From DATKPE01 sp033854175 (lineage in GTDB: Bacteria > Bacteroidota > Ignavibacteria > UBA10030 > SZUA-254), in NCBI GenBank assembly GCA_033854175.1, contig JAWOKN010000021.1, positions 31,378 through 95,377 on the forward strand: 64,000 nt of DNA, given 5' to 3'. Position 1 is the first letter of the stretch, and every line of letters starts with the position of its first letter. The position numbers and the translations under genes are program-made. This document shows positions 36,650-46,248 of the stretch, piece by piece. The notes beneath the pieces were generated by a model. That model saw nothing but the letters and a program-made list of their open reading frames with translations. It had not been told where the DNA came from and did no database searches.

Positions 36650-37876
36650 ATGATCTCCGCATTTGAATTGAAGGAAGGCTTGCTGGTATCGGCCAGGGCG
36701 ATCCGTTCCAATAAAATGCGCGCCTTGCTGACGATGATCGGCATCGCCTTCGGCATCTGGGCTGTGACGATGATGGCGACAGCCATTGAAGGGGTAAGCA
36801 TGGCCTTTGAAAAGAGCACGTCGGCGTTCGGCGCGAAGGTCCTCTACGTCCAGAAATTTGCCTGGGCCGGCGGGGAGGAGGAGTTCTGGAAATCGAGGAA
36901 CCGCAAAAATTTAAGGGTCGAGTATGCCGATGTCATCGCCCGGCAGGCAAGACTGATTGATGCGGTCGCACCTGTCATGGGAACAGCGCGGACTGCCAGT
37001 TCCGGATCCCGCACCATGCTCGGGGCGTTCGTCAGCGGGACCACCTCCGCCTTTCAGGAAGCTTCAGGGACGGCAATACAGGAGGGAAGGTTCTTTTCCC
37101 AGGAGGAATCGGATGGCGGCCGGCCTGTCTGCGCGATTGGCGCCGATGTGGCTGAGACACTCTTTCCGAACACAGATCCGATCGACCAGACGGTCAAGGT
37201 GGGAGGCTATCCCTACCGCATTCTTGCCGTATTTGAAAAACAGGGGGGATTGTTCGGCGCTTTCACATCGGATTACAGGATTTTTATTCCGATAAAATCG
37301 TTTATGAACGTCTTCGGCACGAGACGGGATGTGACTCTCAATGTCAGGGTTTCGCAAAATGCCGATATCGATGACGCCAAGGAGGAACTCCGCGGGATCA
37401 TGCGGAAAGTCCGTTCCCTGGCCCCCGGACAGGAGGATGACTTCAACATCAACGAGCAGGAAGTGCTCCTGCGCCTGTTTCAGAGTATCACCACGGTCAT
37501 TGCGATGGTGGGATTCATCATCACGGGGTTATCCCTGTTTGTCGGTGGAATAGGCATCATGAACATCATGTATGTCTCCGTTACTGAACGGACCCGGGAG
37601 ATCGGCATCCGTAAAGCGATCGGCGCTCGGCGCGGAACGATCCTCTTCCAGTTCCTGGCCGAGGCGGCGATCATCTGCCTGTTTGGCGGGATGATCGGTC
37701 TTATCGCGGCATATCCCTCGAGTCTGATCCTGAACCAGATTCTCCCCACCGCGATGCCGATATCCGTGGTGTTCGTCTCGCTTGCGGTTTCTGCGCTTAC
37801 GGGGATTATATCAGGATTTTTACCGGCGTTCAAGGCATCAAAACTTGATCCGGTGGATTCATTACGCTATGAATAA
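36650..37876 (+). CDS. ABC transporter permease, FtsX/MacB type (second set, A)
   Basis: A 408-residue permease without fused ATPase. N-terminal helix (RALLTMIGIAFGIWAVTMMA), periplasmic MacB core domain, and three C-terminal helices with GIGIMNIMYVSVTERTREIG near residue 300 and ISGFLPAFKASKLDPVDSLRYE at the end. It is six bases after the ATPase gene and 17 before the second permease. Confidence 0.94.
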   Translation: MISAFELKEGLLVSARAIRSNKMRALLTMIGIAFGIWAVTMMATAIEGVSMAFEKSTSAFGAKVLYVQKFAWAGGEEEFWKSRNRKNLRVEYADVIARQARLIDAVAPVMGTARTASSGSRTMLGAFVSGTTSAFQEASGTAIQEGRFFSQEESDGGRPVCAIGADVAETLFPNTDPIDQTVKVGGYPYRILAVFEKQGGLFGAFTSDYRIFIPIKSFMNVFGTRRDVTLNVRVSQNADIDDAKEELRGIMRKVRSLAPGQEDDFNINEQEVLLRLFQSITTVIAMVGFIITGLSLFVGGIGIMNIMYVSVTERTREIGIRKAIGARRGTILFQFLAEAAIICLFGGMIGLIAAYPSSLILNQILPTAMPISVVFVSLAVSALTGIISGFLPAFKASKLDPVDSLRYE

Positions 37877-37893
37877 TGAAGGACGAATAGGCC

Positions 37894-39153
37894 ATGTCAC
37901 CCCTGCTTGAAGAAATCGTTCACGAGATCCGGGAAAGCCTGATGATGGCCATGAACGCGCTGAGAGCCAATAAACTCCGGTCGATCTTAACGCTTCTGAG
38001 CATGTCCGTGGGGGTCTTTTCCATTATCGCCGTCATGACGGCGATGGGTGTGCTCGTCAACAGTATCGAGAGCGGCCTGAGTCAGCTGGGTGTCAACACT
38101 TTTCAGGTTCAGAGGATGTCGGAGTTCGGTTCAAACGACCCCCGGGAGAGGATGAAGCAGCGGAACAGGAAGCACATTAAATACGAACAGGGATTGGCGG
38201 TGAAGGAGAAGGCCTCGCTGGCGAAATGCGTCGGAATAGAAGCCTGGCAGGGGGGCAAGGTCATTGTTGCCTCCGACGGCAAGAAGACGAACCCCGGTGT
38301 CGCCATCGTCGGTGAGGATGTCGAGGGTTTCACGACGAACGACTGGACCATTGGCGACGGGCGTCTGTTCACGCAGGATGAAATGAAATCGTCAAGGCGG
38401 GTTGTCATTCTGGGATCAGTCGTCAAGAAGAAATTATTTCCCATAACCGATCCGCTCGGGCAGAAGGTCCGCGTTGACAACGAACAGTACGAGGTCGTCG
38501 GTGTCATCGCCGAAAAAGGCGGCATGCTCGGCGGAAATCAGGATAACTTTGTTGCCATCCCGATCACCACGCTGTTCGAAAAATACGGCAAGGAACTTGA
38601 CACGCACATCATGGTCCAGGCGGTCTCGAGGGAGGCATATGAGGATTGCATCGAACAGGTCCGTGGCATCCTGAGGACCGTAAGGCAGGTTGAGCCCGGA
38701 CGGGATGATGATTTTTATATATTCTCGAATGATTCCCTCATCGAGCAGTTCAACAGCTTCACGAAATATTTCAAGCTCGGTTTGTTCTTCATCAGTGCCA
38801 TTGCCCTGATTGCCGCCGGCGTGGGGATTATGAACATCATGCTTGTATCGGTGACTGAGCGGACGCGTGAAATCGGCATCCGGAAAGCCATCGGTGCCCG
38901 GAAGAAAAATATTCTCACCCAGTTTGTCCTTGAAGCGATTGTCGTGAGTGAGTTGGGCGGGCTCATCGGTATCATCGGCGGTATCATCGGCGGGAATGTT
39001 GTCGCGTTGCTCCTGACGGTCCCCCCGGTCATTCCTCTCGACTGGACGCTCCTGGGATTTGCCATCTGCTCGGTTATCGGCATTGTCTTCGGTGTTTATC
39101 CTGCGTGGAAGGCCTCAAATCTCGATCCTATCGATTCACTGAGATACGAGTAA
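37894..39153 (+). CDS. ABC transporter permease, FtsX/MacB type (second set, B)
   Basis: A 419-residue paralogue of the preceding permease, with N-terminal helix (SILTLLSMSVGVFSIIAVMT), core domain and C-terminal helices containing GVGIMNIMLVSVTERTREIG and FGVYPAWKASNLDPIDSLRYE. Having two non-identical permeases in both exporter sets points to heterodimers. This closes the operon; no clear terminator is seen before the next promoter. Confidence 0.94.
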   Translation: MSPLLEEIVHEIRESLMMAMNALRANKLRSILTLLSMSVGVFSIIAVMTAMGVLVNSIESGLSQLGVNTFQVQRMSEFGSNDPRERMKQRNRKHIKYEQGLAVKEKASLAKCVGIEAWQGGKVIVASDGKKTNPGVAIVGEDVEGFTTNDWTIGDGRLFTQDEMKSSRRVVILGSVVKKKLFPITDPLGQKVRVDNEQYEVVGVIAEKGGMLGGNQDNFVAIPITTLFEKYGKELDTHIMVQAVSREAYEDCIEQVRGILRTVRQVEPGRDDDFYIFSNDSLIEQFNSFTKYFKLGLFFISAIALIAAGVGIMNIMLVSVTERTREIGIRKAIGARKKNILTQFVLEAIVVSELGGLIGIIGGIIGGNVVALLLTVPPVIPLDWTLLGFAICSVIGIVFGVYPAWKASNLDPIDSLRYE

Positions 39154-39218
39154 ATTGCTCCCGGGATTTCCCCTTTTTGAGGCGGAAATCCGGCCATGTG
39201 AATATTAATAATTATTCA

Positions 39219-39250
39219 CTTGACAAATTGCCCGGGATACATTAGGTTGA
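39219..39250 (+). promoter_or_regulatory. Candidate promoter of the T9SS cargo gene
   Basis: CTTG (39219-39222), 20 bases, TAGGTTGA (39243-39250). The leader to the ATG at 39305 would be about 48 bases and carries a strong ribosome site (AAAGGAG). The sequence just upstream is AT-rich. Confidence 0.42.
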
Positions 39251-39304
39251 ACTGTACATCCCTTCAGAAATCTCCGGTATTTTTCAAAATAAAGGAGAAT
39301 CCTT

Positions 39305-40702
39305 ATGAAATCTCGATTTGCTTTTACTTCGTCTGTACTCTTCATCCTTACTTCGTTGCTGGTCGTTTCATCGGCCCTTTTTGGGCAGGCGACCTACAGG
39401 ACGTTCAACCAGGAAGATCTTTCGGGGAGGAAGTCGAAGGCAGGAAAAACGCTCGGAAGCAGCGTCTGTTTTGTCTTCAGGAACGATAGTACGGGGACTG
39501 CGGTCACGAGCCTCCATGTCCGTCTGAACAGCTCGATTACGGCAATCCTCGATTCCGGGGGCTTCACGACATTCACGTTCAATCATCGGCGCAAGGAGTT
39601 TGTTGCCGTCGGCCGGACGGTCGCAGCTGGTGACTCTGCCAGTCTCTGTTTTAATGTCGATAAGAAGGGCCCCGGATCGAAGGCGACAACCTGGTGGTGG
39701 GATACGAACGGGGTTCGTGTCGGGAGCGCTGAGAAAGATCTCGCCGGTTCATCCACGCCGATTCAAATCCAGCCGAACGGCGGATATGTCCGCGAGTACA
39801 TCTACAAACGCGTGATCAAGCGGCCGAATGGGCTTGTGGTGGGTGATCCCACGGATACGCCGGGGGTCGGATGGATACGGTATAAAACCGATGACCGGAA
39901 ATATTTCCCCCACACCGACAGCTCCCGTTGTTTCGATTTTATCGTTGACGGCCGGGGGAACATGCACCCCTTTGTCGGTGAACTCAAGAACCCCCACGTG
40001 AAAAAGCACAATAATCATCTCCTCGGTGAGGTTCACGCGCTGAAGCTGGCGGTGGTCGCGAACGATTCCGGTGTCACGCAGCCTGATACAGGGACGGCGC
40101 TGGGCGATCTTATCTATAATGATCCGGTGAATCTGGGTGATCCCGCAAACGGCATGACGATCCGGAATTTTCTCCATTTTGTCGATTCCGCACTCACCTA
40201 TTGCGGTCATTTCACCGCGGCGGATTACTTTAAATTCGATACATCGGTGAGCCGGATCAACAGGGCGTTTGACGGCCCCTATGTGGCGGTTTCGTTTAAA
40301 CCACTTGTGCTGGCTGGTACGAATCCTCTTCCGCCGTTCCTCCATCCGAATCCTGCGGCGACACCCCTTCTGGCGCGCCGCATGAATATATCAAGCCTTG
40401 ACGAGGAACCTTCGGCGATCGAGCTCTACCAGAATTATCCGAATCCGTTCAATCCGACGACCACGATCGAGTTTACGCTGTCCCATGCGAGCATTGTGAC
40501 GCTGAAAATCTACAATCTTCTGGGGCAGGAGGTTGCGACGGTCTTTGACGGAACGGCGATGGACCAGGGAGAGAAATCGGTCGAGTTTGATGCGAACAGG
40601 CTGGCTTCGGGTGTATATTTCTACAGGATTATCGCCCGGAATCTGGATGGCGGATCCCAGATTTCCCAGGAAGCAGTGAAGCGGATGGTTGTCATCAAAT
40701 AA
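39305..40702 (+). CDS. Secreted protein with type IX secretion sorting domain
   Basis: A 465-residue exported protein. Signal peptide to about residue 26 (ending SALFGQ), a body of about 350 residues in which I recognise no domain, and a C-terminal T9SS type A sorting domain from about 375: IELYQNYPNPFNPTTTIEF, then VTLKIYNLLGQEVATVF and ASGVYFYRIIA. Such domains direct export through the type IX system and attachment to the cell surface. The body contains strand-rich segments and a histidine-rich stretch (KHNNHLLGEVHALK). It has its own promoter candidate and a strong terminator, so it is probably a single-gene transcript. Function unknown. Confidence 0.85.
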   Translation: MKSRFAFTSSVLFILTSLLVVSSALFGQATYRTFNQEDLSGRKSKAGKTLGSSVCFVFRNDSTGTAVTSLHVRLNSSITAILDSGGFTTFTFNHRRKEFVAVGRTVAAGDSASLCFNVDKKGPGSKATTWWWDTNGVRVGSAEKDLAGSSTPIQIQPNGGYVREYIYKRVIKRPNGLVVGDPTDTPGVGWIRYKTDDRKYFPHTDSSRCFDFIVDGRGNMHPFVGELKNPHVKKHNNHLLGEVHALKLAVVANDSGVTQPDTGTALGDLIYNDPVNLGDPANGMTIRNFLHFVDSALTYCGHFTAADYFKFDTSVSRINRAFDGPYVAVSFKPLVLAGTNPLPPFLHPNPAATPLLARRMNISSLDEEPSAIELYQNYPNPFNPTTTIEFTLSHASIVTLKIYNLLGQEVATVFDGTAMDQGEKSVEFDANRLASGVYFYRIIARNLDGGSQISQEAVKRMVVIK

Positions 40703-40730
40703 AAATGCTGCGTTACTCTCTTCGCAATGA

Positions 40731-40756
40731 AAAGCCCCGGCCGCGGCCGGGGCTTT
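40731..40756. terminator. Bidirectional intrinsic terminator
   Basis: A perfect 26-base palindrome, AAAGCCCCGGCCG followed by its reverse complement, between the convergent T9SS cargo gene and the SDR-like gene. The A/T ends give short T-runs in both directions. Confidence 0.85.
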
Positions 40757-40759
40757 CTG

Positions 40760-42469
40760 TTACGCCTTCATGCGCATCCCCTGTTCCTCATAGCTGAAGA
40801 TCCACCCTGCGAGTTTCCCCGGATCGATTTCCCTGAAGTTGCGCCAGTACATCGGGGTATTCAGCTGTCGCGAGCTGGTGTCGCCCTCGGGAATGGTATC
40901 AATCATCCGTTTGATTTCGGCGAACCGTATCTTCCATTGTTTCATATTGCTCACCCGCAGGTCCACCCATCCGTCATGCGCCCATTGGTCAATTTTTTTC
41001 CTGTTGAGAGGTACTTCATTTTCCCCCTGGGATGGCGGGATTTTTATCTCCGTCGCACGCAGGAGGGATACACCGTCGGGCAGAAGGATCGGGATACCGA
41101 TGGAGATGATATTGGAGCGGAGTACGGGGTCGGAGGTGATTTTTTTCGCAAGTCGTCTTGAGAGATCCGATGCGGGTGTGTTCAGGGCTGTCTCCATCCG
41201 CCGGAAACAGAGTTTCAGGAGGTATGCTTCGTACAGGAGTTTCGACAGGCGGGGGGGGCCGAGCATCTCAAATGCGACGCTGTCGACGCCATGCCTCCGT
41301 TCCAGAGCCTGGATACGTTCCTTGGCGCTCTGAAAGAGGTAGCCGGCGCGATACGTGGGAGAGAGGCTCGCATTGTCAAGGGCATTGATGATATCGTGGC
41401 CCGTATTACCACCCTTGATTTCGTAGACCACGTTTTCTGCTATCTCTTCGGGGGTGACAAATTCCATCTGACCAGGGGTGGCGATCGCCTCGAATTCCCC
41501 GCGTGAGAAAAGGCCGTTTTCGCCGGTGTCGATGAAGACGGATTTCAGTGTTTGGCCGGTGGCCCTTCCGGTTCCTGGGGAGGAGAGTGTCAGTGACTTA
41601 TGTAACTTCACGGCCTTTGCCGGTGGGAGGTCGAACAGTTGTATCGGTTTGCCGCGCTTTTTGATTTCACCGAATCCGACCCGTTTCCATGCGATCGCGG
41701 CTGTCGGTTTAATTTCCTTTGTAATCGGCGCGTCGGGTGTTCTTCCCATCAGGAACAGCAGCAGCGTATGTGCGCCGGCAACCGCCGACTTGCTCAGTAA
41801 GACGCTTGAGGGGCGCTCTTCACTGTGCGTATAGGGAATATTCAGTCCCATGCCGCCTGTGCCGCTGGTACCGATTTTGACATACATCGTCGTGCCGGTG
41901 GCATGCATTGACCGGTACAAGAGCTGAACGTGCCGTATCAGCTGTGGGACATAGAGTGTGCAGAGGAGCCGTTCGGTAGCCTCCACAAGCGGGGGCTGGA
42001 CGCTGCCGGACTTTGAACGCCGGATCTGATGAAGCACGGTCCGGGCGCTGTGAAAAATGTCCTGATACGCGATTGCGGTGGCAGAATTTATGCAGTCGAT
42101 AATGACATCGGGTCTGAATGTTGCGATCAACTGGTAAATTGCTGAACGCTTGAGAACCGACTCTGCGAGTTCGTCGAGGATGTCGTCGATGAGCAGGTCC
42201 CTGAACGGAGGGGAATTGATGATTTCTTCTCTTTTCATGTCCTTGAGGGAATTGCGGACAAAAATATTCCCCCACCATGGGAGGAAGAATCCTTTCCCGG
42301 CCTTGGGAAACTCTTTTCTGAGTGTCGAAACCGCCTCCTCCGCCTCGGTTCGAAGGAGACCGGTTACCATGATTTGTTCCGGTTGTTCCTCAACGAGTCT
42401 TCTGCAGATTGCGGTGCCCACCAGACCACTTCCCCCGAGGACGAGGACCGAGCGACCTTTCATATTCAT
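40760..42469 (-). CDS. Large SDR/epimerase-like protein
   Basis: A 569-residue protein whose N-terminus is a clear NAD(P)-binding Rossmann fold: VLVLGGSGLVGTAICRRLVE. A typical SDR is 250-350 residues; here the Rossmann part (to about residue 290, including PDVIIDCINSATAIAYQD and VKIGTSGTGGMGLN) is followed by some 280 residues without a recognised domain. A YxxxK motif cannot be assigned securely. Related long proteins occur in several bacterial phyla annotated only as short-chain dehydrogenase. It is preceded by the terminator of the ybjQ-like gene, so it is transcribed on its own. Confidence 0.75.
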   Translation of the reverse strand: MNMKGRSVLVLGGSGLVGTAICRRLVEEQPEQIMVTGLLRTEAEEAVSTLRKEFPKAGKGFFLPWWGNIFVRNSLKDMKREEIINSPPFRDLLIDDILDELAESVLKRSAIYQLIATFRPDVIIDCINSATAIAYQDIFHSARTVLHQIRRSKSGSVQPPLVEATERLLCTLYVPQLIRHVQLLYRSMHATGTTMYVKIGTSGTGGMGLNIPYTHSEERPSSVLLSKSAVAGAHTLLLFLMGRTPDAPITKEIKPTAAIAWKRVGFGEIKKRGKPIQLFDLPPAKAVKLHKSLTLSSPGTGRATGQTLKSVFIDTGENGLFSRGEFEAIATPGQMEFVTPEEIAENVVYEIKGGNTGHDIINALDNASLSPTYRAGYLFQSAKERIQALERRHGVDSVAFEMLGPPRLSKLLYEAYLLKLCFRRMETALNTPASDLSRRLAKKITSDPVLRSNIISIGIPILLPDGVSLLRATEIKIPPSQGENEVPLNRKKIDQWAHDGWVDLRVSNMKQWKIRFAEIKRMIDTIPEGDTSSRQLNTPMYWRNFREIDPGKLAGWIFSYEEQGMRMKA

Positions 42470-42523
42470 AAATCACCTGATACTGTCGGCTGAATAGTAT
42501 TGATTATGGATTTCCATGAGAAC

Positions 42524-42560
42524 AAAAAGCGGTACGCAGGGAAAGAACCTTTCCCTGCGT
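42524..42560 (-). terminator. Intrinsic terminator after the YbjQ-like gene
   Basis: On the minus strand a perfect 12-base stem (ACGCAGGGAAAG / CTTTCCCTGCGT, 42560-42534) with a three-base loop is followed by GCTTTTTG. It lies 54 bases after the ybjQ-like stop and closes the run that begins at 46.0 kb. Confidence 0.9.
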
Positions 42561-42614
42561 GATGATGATGAGAACAGATGTACCCTTCGCGAACTCTCCG
42601 GTCGAGATGCCGGA

Positions 42615-42950
42615 TCAGATTATTCGTTCAACGACCACGGCCGTGCCGTATGCAAGAACTTCCGCGACCCCCGCAGAGATCTCGTTTGCATCGTATCTCA
42701 TGCAGATAATGGCGTTCGCGCCGAGCTGCTGTGCATGCTGGAGCATGATCTCATATGCGTCCTGGCGTGCTTTTTCGCAGAGTTCCTGATAGAGTGAAAT
42801 ATTGCCGCCGAACAGGATCTGAAAACCGGCGCCGATATTCCCCAGCAGGGAACGGGAGCGGACGATAATCCCCCGCACCAGGCCGAGCTGGCGGACGATG
42901 CGGTATCCTTCGAGCGATGTTGACGTCGTTACAAGTGCGTGATCGATCAT
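42615..42950 (-). CDS. YbjQ/UPF0145 family protein
   Basis: A 111-residue protein of the YbjQ family (heavy-metal-binding-domain-like, pentameric fold). Conserved pieces are TTSTSLEGYRIVRQLGLVRG near the start, SRSLLGNIGAGFQ in the middle, and LGANAIICMRYD toward the end, with the usual ARQDAYEIM helix between. No enzymatic function is established for the family. It follows the lipoprotein gene by five bases and ends the operon. Confidence 0.9.
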   Translation of the reverse strand: MIDHALVTTSTSLEGYRIVRQLGLVRGIIVRSRSLLGNIGAGFQILFGGNISLYQELCEKARQDAYEIMLQHAQQLGANAIICMRYDANEISAGVAEVLAYGTAVVVERII

Positions 42951-42955
42951 AGAGG

Positions 42956-43948
42956 CTATTTCAGCTTTAGGGAGTTTACGGATTGCTCGAATGTCTTAAA
43001 GTAGATATCCTTCTGCGGTTCGAACCAGTTGACCGTCACGCGGATGACCTTATCGTTCTTTACGACAAAATACGCCCTGCTGTTGATGTTCGTCATCGGG
43101 GTATAATCGACCCAATAGGACTTACTTCCGTCAAGAGTCGTTGTCCCGGTCGACTTCGCACGATATCTTCCCTTGTTCTGATCCCAGACCTTGTCGACGG
43201 TCAATCCCTTTGCGCCGAAGACGTCAATGTGGATGCTGCAATCACGCCGGTCGGCACGGATTTCCATCGCGAAATCGTTGTTCCCTTTCTTGACGTCGAC
43301 GAACTCCATATTGTCCGGGTACTTAAAGCTGAAGTAGTTCGAATTGTACACGCTGAGATTCTGTGCGGGATTCCAAACATCCGGCTTTTTGGCGACGACG
43401 ACAGGCGGTTCAAACGATTTCAGCATCGCTTCATTCACATTTGCGTGGGCGTCGAACTGTGCACCGTACCCCTCAAATTCGATTTGGTAGATTGCGGTGT
43501 CGCCCTTGACAAAGACCTGACTGCCGAAAATGCTTGTTTTCGTCGTTGCCTGAATCCGGTATTGAAGCATGACGGCGGGTTTTCCGGCAACGGTGATCTG
43601 TTGATCCGGCTGAAGATCCGCGTTCTGTTGTTTCAGATCATCCTTGATGGATTGGATGATTGCGGCCGGATCCTTGCCCGCGTAGGGCACCACCTCGACG
43701 GTGACCTGTTCTCCTTCAATACCCGTCCGTGGATCGAGGAACTTGTCCAAAACCTCCTGGGATTTGGCGAAGACTGCCTTGCCCGTTGTCCCGAGATTCT
43801 TCCAATCTTTCGGGTAGCTGATTTTAAATCCGTACCCGGGGTCTGTATACTGATTCATCTCCCCCACAGGAATCATCTCGACTTTTTGTTCGCCGCACCC
43901 GGCGAGCACGAGGGTGATGAGAACCAGGAACAACATGAAGTGTTTCAT
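42956..43948 (-). CDS. Lipoprotein with two PsbP/DcrB-like domains
   Basis: A 330-residue predicted lipoprotein: MKHFMLFLVLITLVLAGCGE has an excellent lipobox (LAGC). Two related segments follow, each beginning with a similar pattern (YGFKISYPKDWKNLG at about 40 and YFSFKYPDNMEFVDVKKG at about 205), the start of the PsbP/DcrB/DUF1795-type fold in which a Y-x-F-x-Y-P-x-x-W/M pattern is typical. So a duplicated domain is likely. The start at 43948 is chosen because it begins the signal sequence. Function unknown. Confidence 0.75.
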   Translation of the reverse strand: MKHFMLFLVLITLVLAGCGEQKVEMIPVGEMNQYTDPGYGFKISYPKDWKNLGTTGKAVFAKSQEVLDKFLDPRTGIEGEQVTVEVVPYAGKDPAAIIQSIKDDLKQQNADLQPDQQITVAGKPAVMLQYRIQATTKTSIFGSQVFVKGDTAIYQIEFEGYGAQFDAHANVNEAMLKSFEPPVVVAKKPDVWNPAQNLSVYNSNYFSFKYPDNMEFVDVKKGNNDFAMEIRADRRDCSIHIDVFGAKGLTVDKVWDQNKGRYRAKSTGTTTLDGSKSYWVDYTPMTNINSRAYFVVKNDKVIRVTVNWFEPQKDIYFKTFEQSVNSLKLK

Positions 43949-43981
43949 CGGAATGTACTCCATCTATTGTGAATGGAAAAA

Positions 43982-45484
43982 TTATGAATGGGGAATGACC
44001 GTATCATACCAGAATTTTTTTGACCGCGTCCCGAGTTCGTCGATATGAAGATGTTTGACCTCCATATATTCATGAAGTCCTTCCAGCCCGAACTCGCGGC
44101 CGACACCGCTCTGCTTGTATCCTCCGAACGGGGCCTTCTCGGATATCAGGTGCCACTCGTTGATCCAGACTGTCCCCGCCCGTAATTGCCCGGCGACATG
44201 GAGGGCTTTATCCTTGTCGCGTGACCAGACACCGCCTCCGAGTCCGTAGATCGAGTCATTGGCCATTGCGACGGCCTCATCGGTTGTTGAATACTGAATC
44301 ACTGATAGAACGGGCCCGAAAATTTCCTCCTGCGCGATGGTCATCGAGTTGGCGACATTCGTGAAAATTGTGGGTTCGATGAAAAACCCGTTCGCCGTCT
44401 CGGCATTTTTCGCCTCGGAGCCGCCGAAGGCCAGTGTCGCACCCTCGCCGATCCCCGTCCGGATATATCCCAGAATTTTATCCCGCTGGCCGGCTGAGAT
44501 GACCGGACCGATATCCGTGTCGTTTTTTTTCGGGTCGCCGATGCGCATTTTTTTCACCTTCCCGGTCATCCGCCCGACAAATTCATCGTGGAGTTTCCGG
44601 GGGAGAAAAAGCCGTGTTCCGGCCTCGCAGCACTGGCCCTGGTGGTAAAAAATTCCGTAGAGCGCCCCGTCAACGGCGAGGTCCAGATCCGCGTCTTCGA
44701 GAACAATGTTCGCTGATTTCCCGCCGCACTCGAGCGTGCATTTTTTCAGTGACGCCGCCGCAAGCGACATGATCCGCCGGCCGGTCGCGGTGGAACCCGT
44801 GAAGGAGACCTTGTCAACCCCGGGATGCTGAATGAGCGGTTCACCCGCTTCAGGTCCAAAACCCGTTAGGATGTTGAGTACGCCGGGGGGAAGGCCGGCA
44901 TCATGAAAGATCGTTGCGAGCTCCATTGTCGTGACCGGGGCGAGTTCCGACGGTTTCAGCACGACAGTATTTCCGGCAGCAAGCGCCGGTCCCGCTTTCC
45001 AGACGGCCATCTTGAGTGGAAAGTTCCAGGGGGTGACGGCCGCAACGACACCCACCGGCTCGCGGATGAGCAAATTCTGACTGAAACCCGGCCTGGAGAG
45101 GCCGTCGACGGGCTGCGAAGTCTCGGAGGTTGCAAGCTTTGAGAAGTAATTCATCGCCCGAGCGCTGAGGTAGACGTCCTCCTTGACCTTCCGGATGGTC
45201 CCGCCGGAATCATCCACCTCCAGGTGTTCCAGGAGCTCCTTCTTTTCATTGATTTTATCCGAGACCGTCTTGAGTATGGCGCTTCGTTCCTCGTTCTTCA
45301 TGCGCGGCCAGGGGCCCTGATCGAATGCCGTACGGGCGGCGCGGACGGCCCGATCGACATCGCCGCCGTCAGCCCGTGCAAGGCGCGCAACGACTGATCG
45401 GTCGAACGGATTGACCGACTCGAATGTTCGGCCGGATGCTGATTCACTGAACGCGCCCCCGATATAGAGACCGTATTCCCGCAT
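43982..45484 (-). CDS. Aldehyde dehydrogenase, NAD(P)-dependent
   Basis: A 500-residue aldehyde dehydrogenase. The cofactor-site residues are in TPWNFP (N154) and VLKPSE (K177), FTGSTATGR is the Rossmann turn, the general base is E252 in LECGGKSANIV, and the nucleophile is C286 in GQCCEAGT; C285 precedes it as in betaine aldehyde dehydrogenases. EEIFGPV is present near the C-terminus. Substrate specificity within the family (betaine, amino- or aliphatic aldehydes) cannot be set from sequence alone. It is five bases after the membrane protein gene and 33 before the lipoprotein gene. Confidence 0.95.
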   Translation of the reverse strand: MREYGLYIGGAFSESASGRTFESVNPFDRSVVARLARADGGDVDRAVRAARTAFDQGPWPRMKNEERSAILKTVSDKINEKKELLEHLEVDDSGGTIRKVKEDVYLSARAMNYFSKLATSETSQPVDGLSRPGFSQNLLIREPVGVVAAVTPWNFPLKMAVWKAGPALAAGNTVVLKPSELAPVTTMELATIFHDAGLPPGVLNILTGFGPEAGEPLIQHPGVDKVSFTGSTATGRRIMSLAAASLKKCTLECGGKSANIVLEDADLDLAVDGALYGIFYHQGQCCEAGTRLFLPRKLHDEFVGRMTGKVKKMRIGDPKKNDTDIGPVISAGQRDKILGYIRTGIGEGATLAFGGSEAKNAETANGFFIEPTIFTNVANSMTIAQEEIFGPVLSVIQYSTTDEAVAMANDSIYGLGGGVWSRDKDKALHVAGQLRAGTVWINEWHLISEKAPFGGYKQSGVGREFGLEGLHEYMEVKHLHIDELGTRSKKFWYDTVIPHS

Positions 45485-45489
45485 CCGGT

Positions 45490-46014
45490 TTACTGAGCTC
45501 CCAGTCTTCCGTTGATGGAAAGAAGAAGAATCATGATCATGAGCAGTCCCAGGACGAGATAAAATACATTTATTTGTCTGTCGTACGACTGTATGGTTTC
45601 AAGGGCGTTGGCCGGAGTTTTCCCCGAAGCGAGCTCCCCGATGAGGGCACCGCGTTTCCGTGACTTTACAGCGAACACGATTCCGCCGATCACCGCAAGG
45701 ACGAACAGGGAGAGCTTGTACGCGAGCCAATGGGGGGGATCGGTGAATGTATACCCCAGCATGTGCATGTTGCCGATCCCGGTGATCAGCATCAGGGCCA
45801 GTGCGATGGGACTCAAAATTCCGATCGGTTTCAGGGCGCGGAGGATGGTTGACTTCGCCTGAATCTCCCGGGCCTTTTTATATCGTGCGTTAAGAATGTA
45901 TCCGGCAACCGAGGTCGTCAGGAGCAGCCCGAAACCGATAAAATGAAAGAACAGGATAATAACACGTTCCACTCTGGAACCCCTCATAATGTTGTTAAGT
46001 TGTTGTTGCGGCAT
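45490..46014 (-). CDS. Four-helix inner-membrane protein
   Basis: A 174-residue membrane protein with four predicted helices (about residues 17-38, 57-78, 90-112 and 150-170). The first helix contains ILFFHFIGFGLLL, with a histidine in the membrane, and helices two and three are linked by MHMLGYTFTDPPHWLAYKLS. This resembles small CopD/DUF2269-like proteins, in which membrane histidines bind heme or metal, but the match is only by pattern. The start may be 46014 or 45987 (MRGSRVERV). It begins the four-gene run aldehyde dehydrogenase-lipoprotein-ybjQ. Confidence 0.65.
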   Translation of the reverse strand: MPQQQLNNIMRGSRVERVIILFFHFIGFGLLLTTSVAGYILNARYKKAREIQAKSTILRALKPIGILSPIALALMLITGIGNMHMLGYTFTDPPHWLAYKLSLFVLAVIGGIVFAVKSRKRGALIGELASGKTPANALETIQSYDRQINVFYLVLGLLMIMILLLSINGRLGAQ

Positions 46015-46248
46015 GGGTTAACATCCATCCTGCCGTCTGGTGAGCGTGGTTCAAGATACAAAAAGTTTTCATGAGTCTCAACCACGGCAGGCGTTTTCCG
46101 GCCCGGTTTTCGGCTCATCAGATATTCAATCCCGCGTTCTTTCTGGGATGGGATGTCACATGATCATCGTGGATGTTTCGCCAGTGGGAAATCTGCCCCG
46201 TTTGCAGGGGTAGGCAGGACATCAGACGAAACTCTCCGGTTTTCGGTG

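Noticed and set aside
42983..43972. A 329-codon plus-strand frame opposite the lipoprotein gene
   Set aside because: The minus-strand protein has a clear lipobox and a duplicated domain; the opposite frame has no start site signal and no recognisable content.
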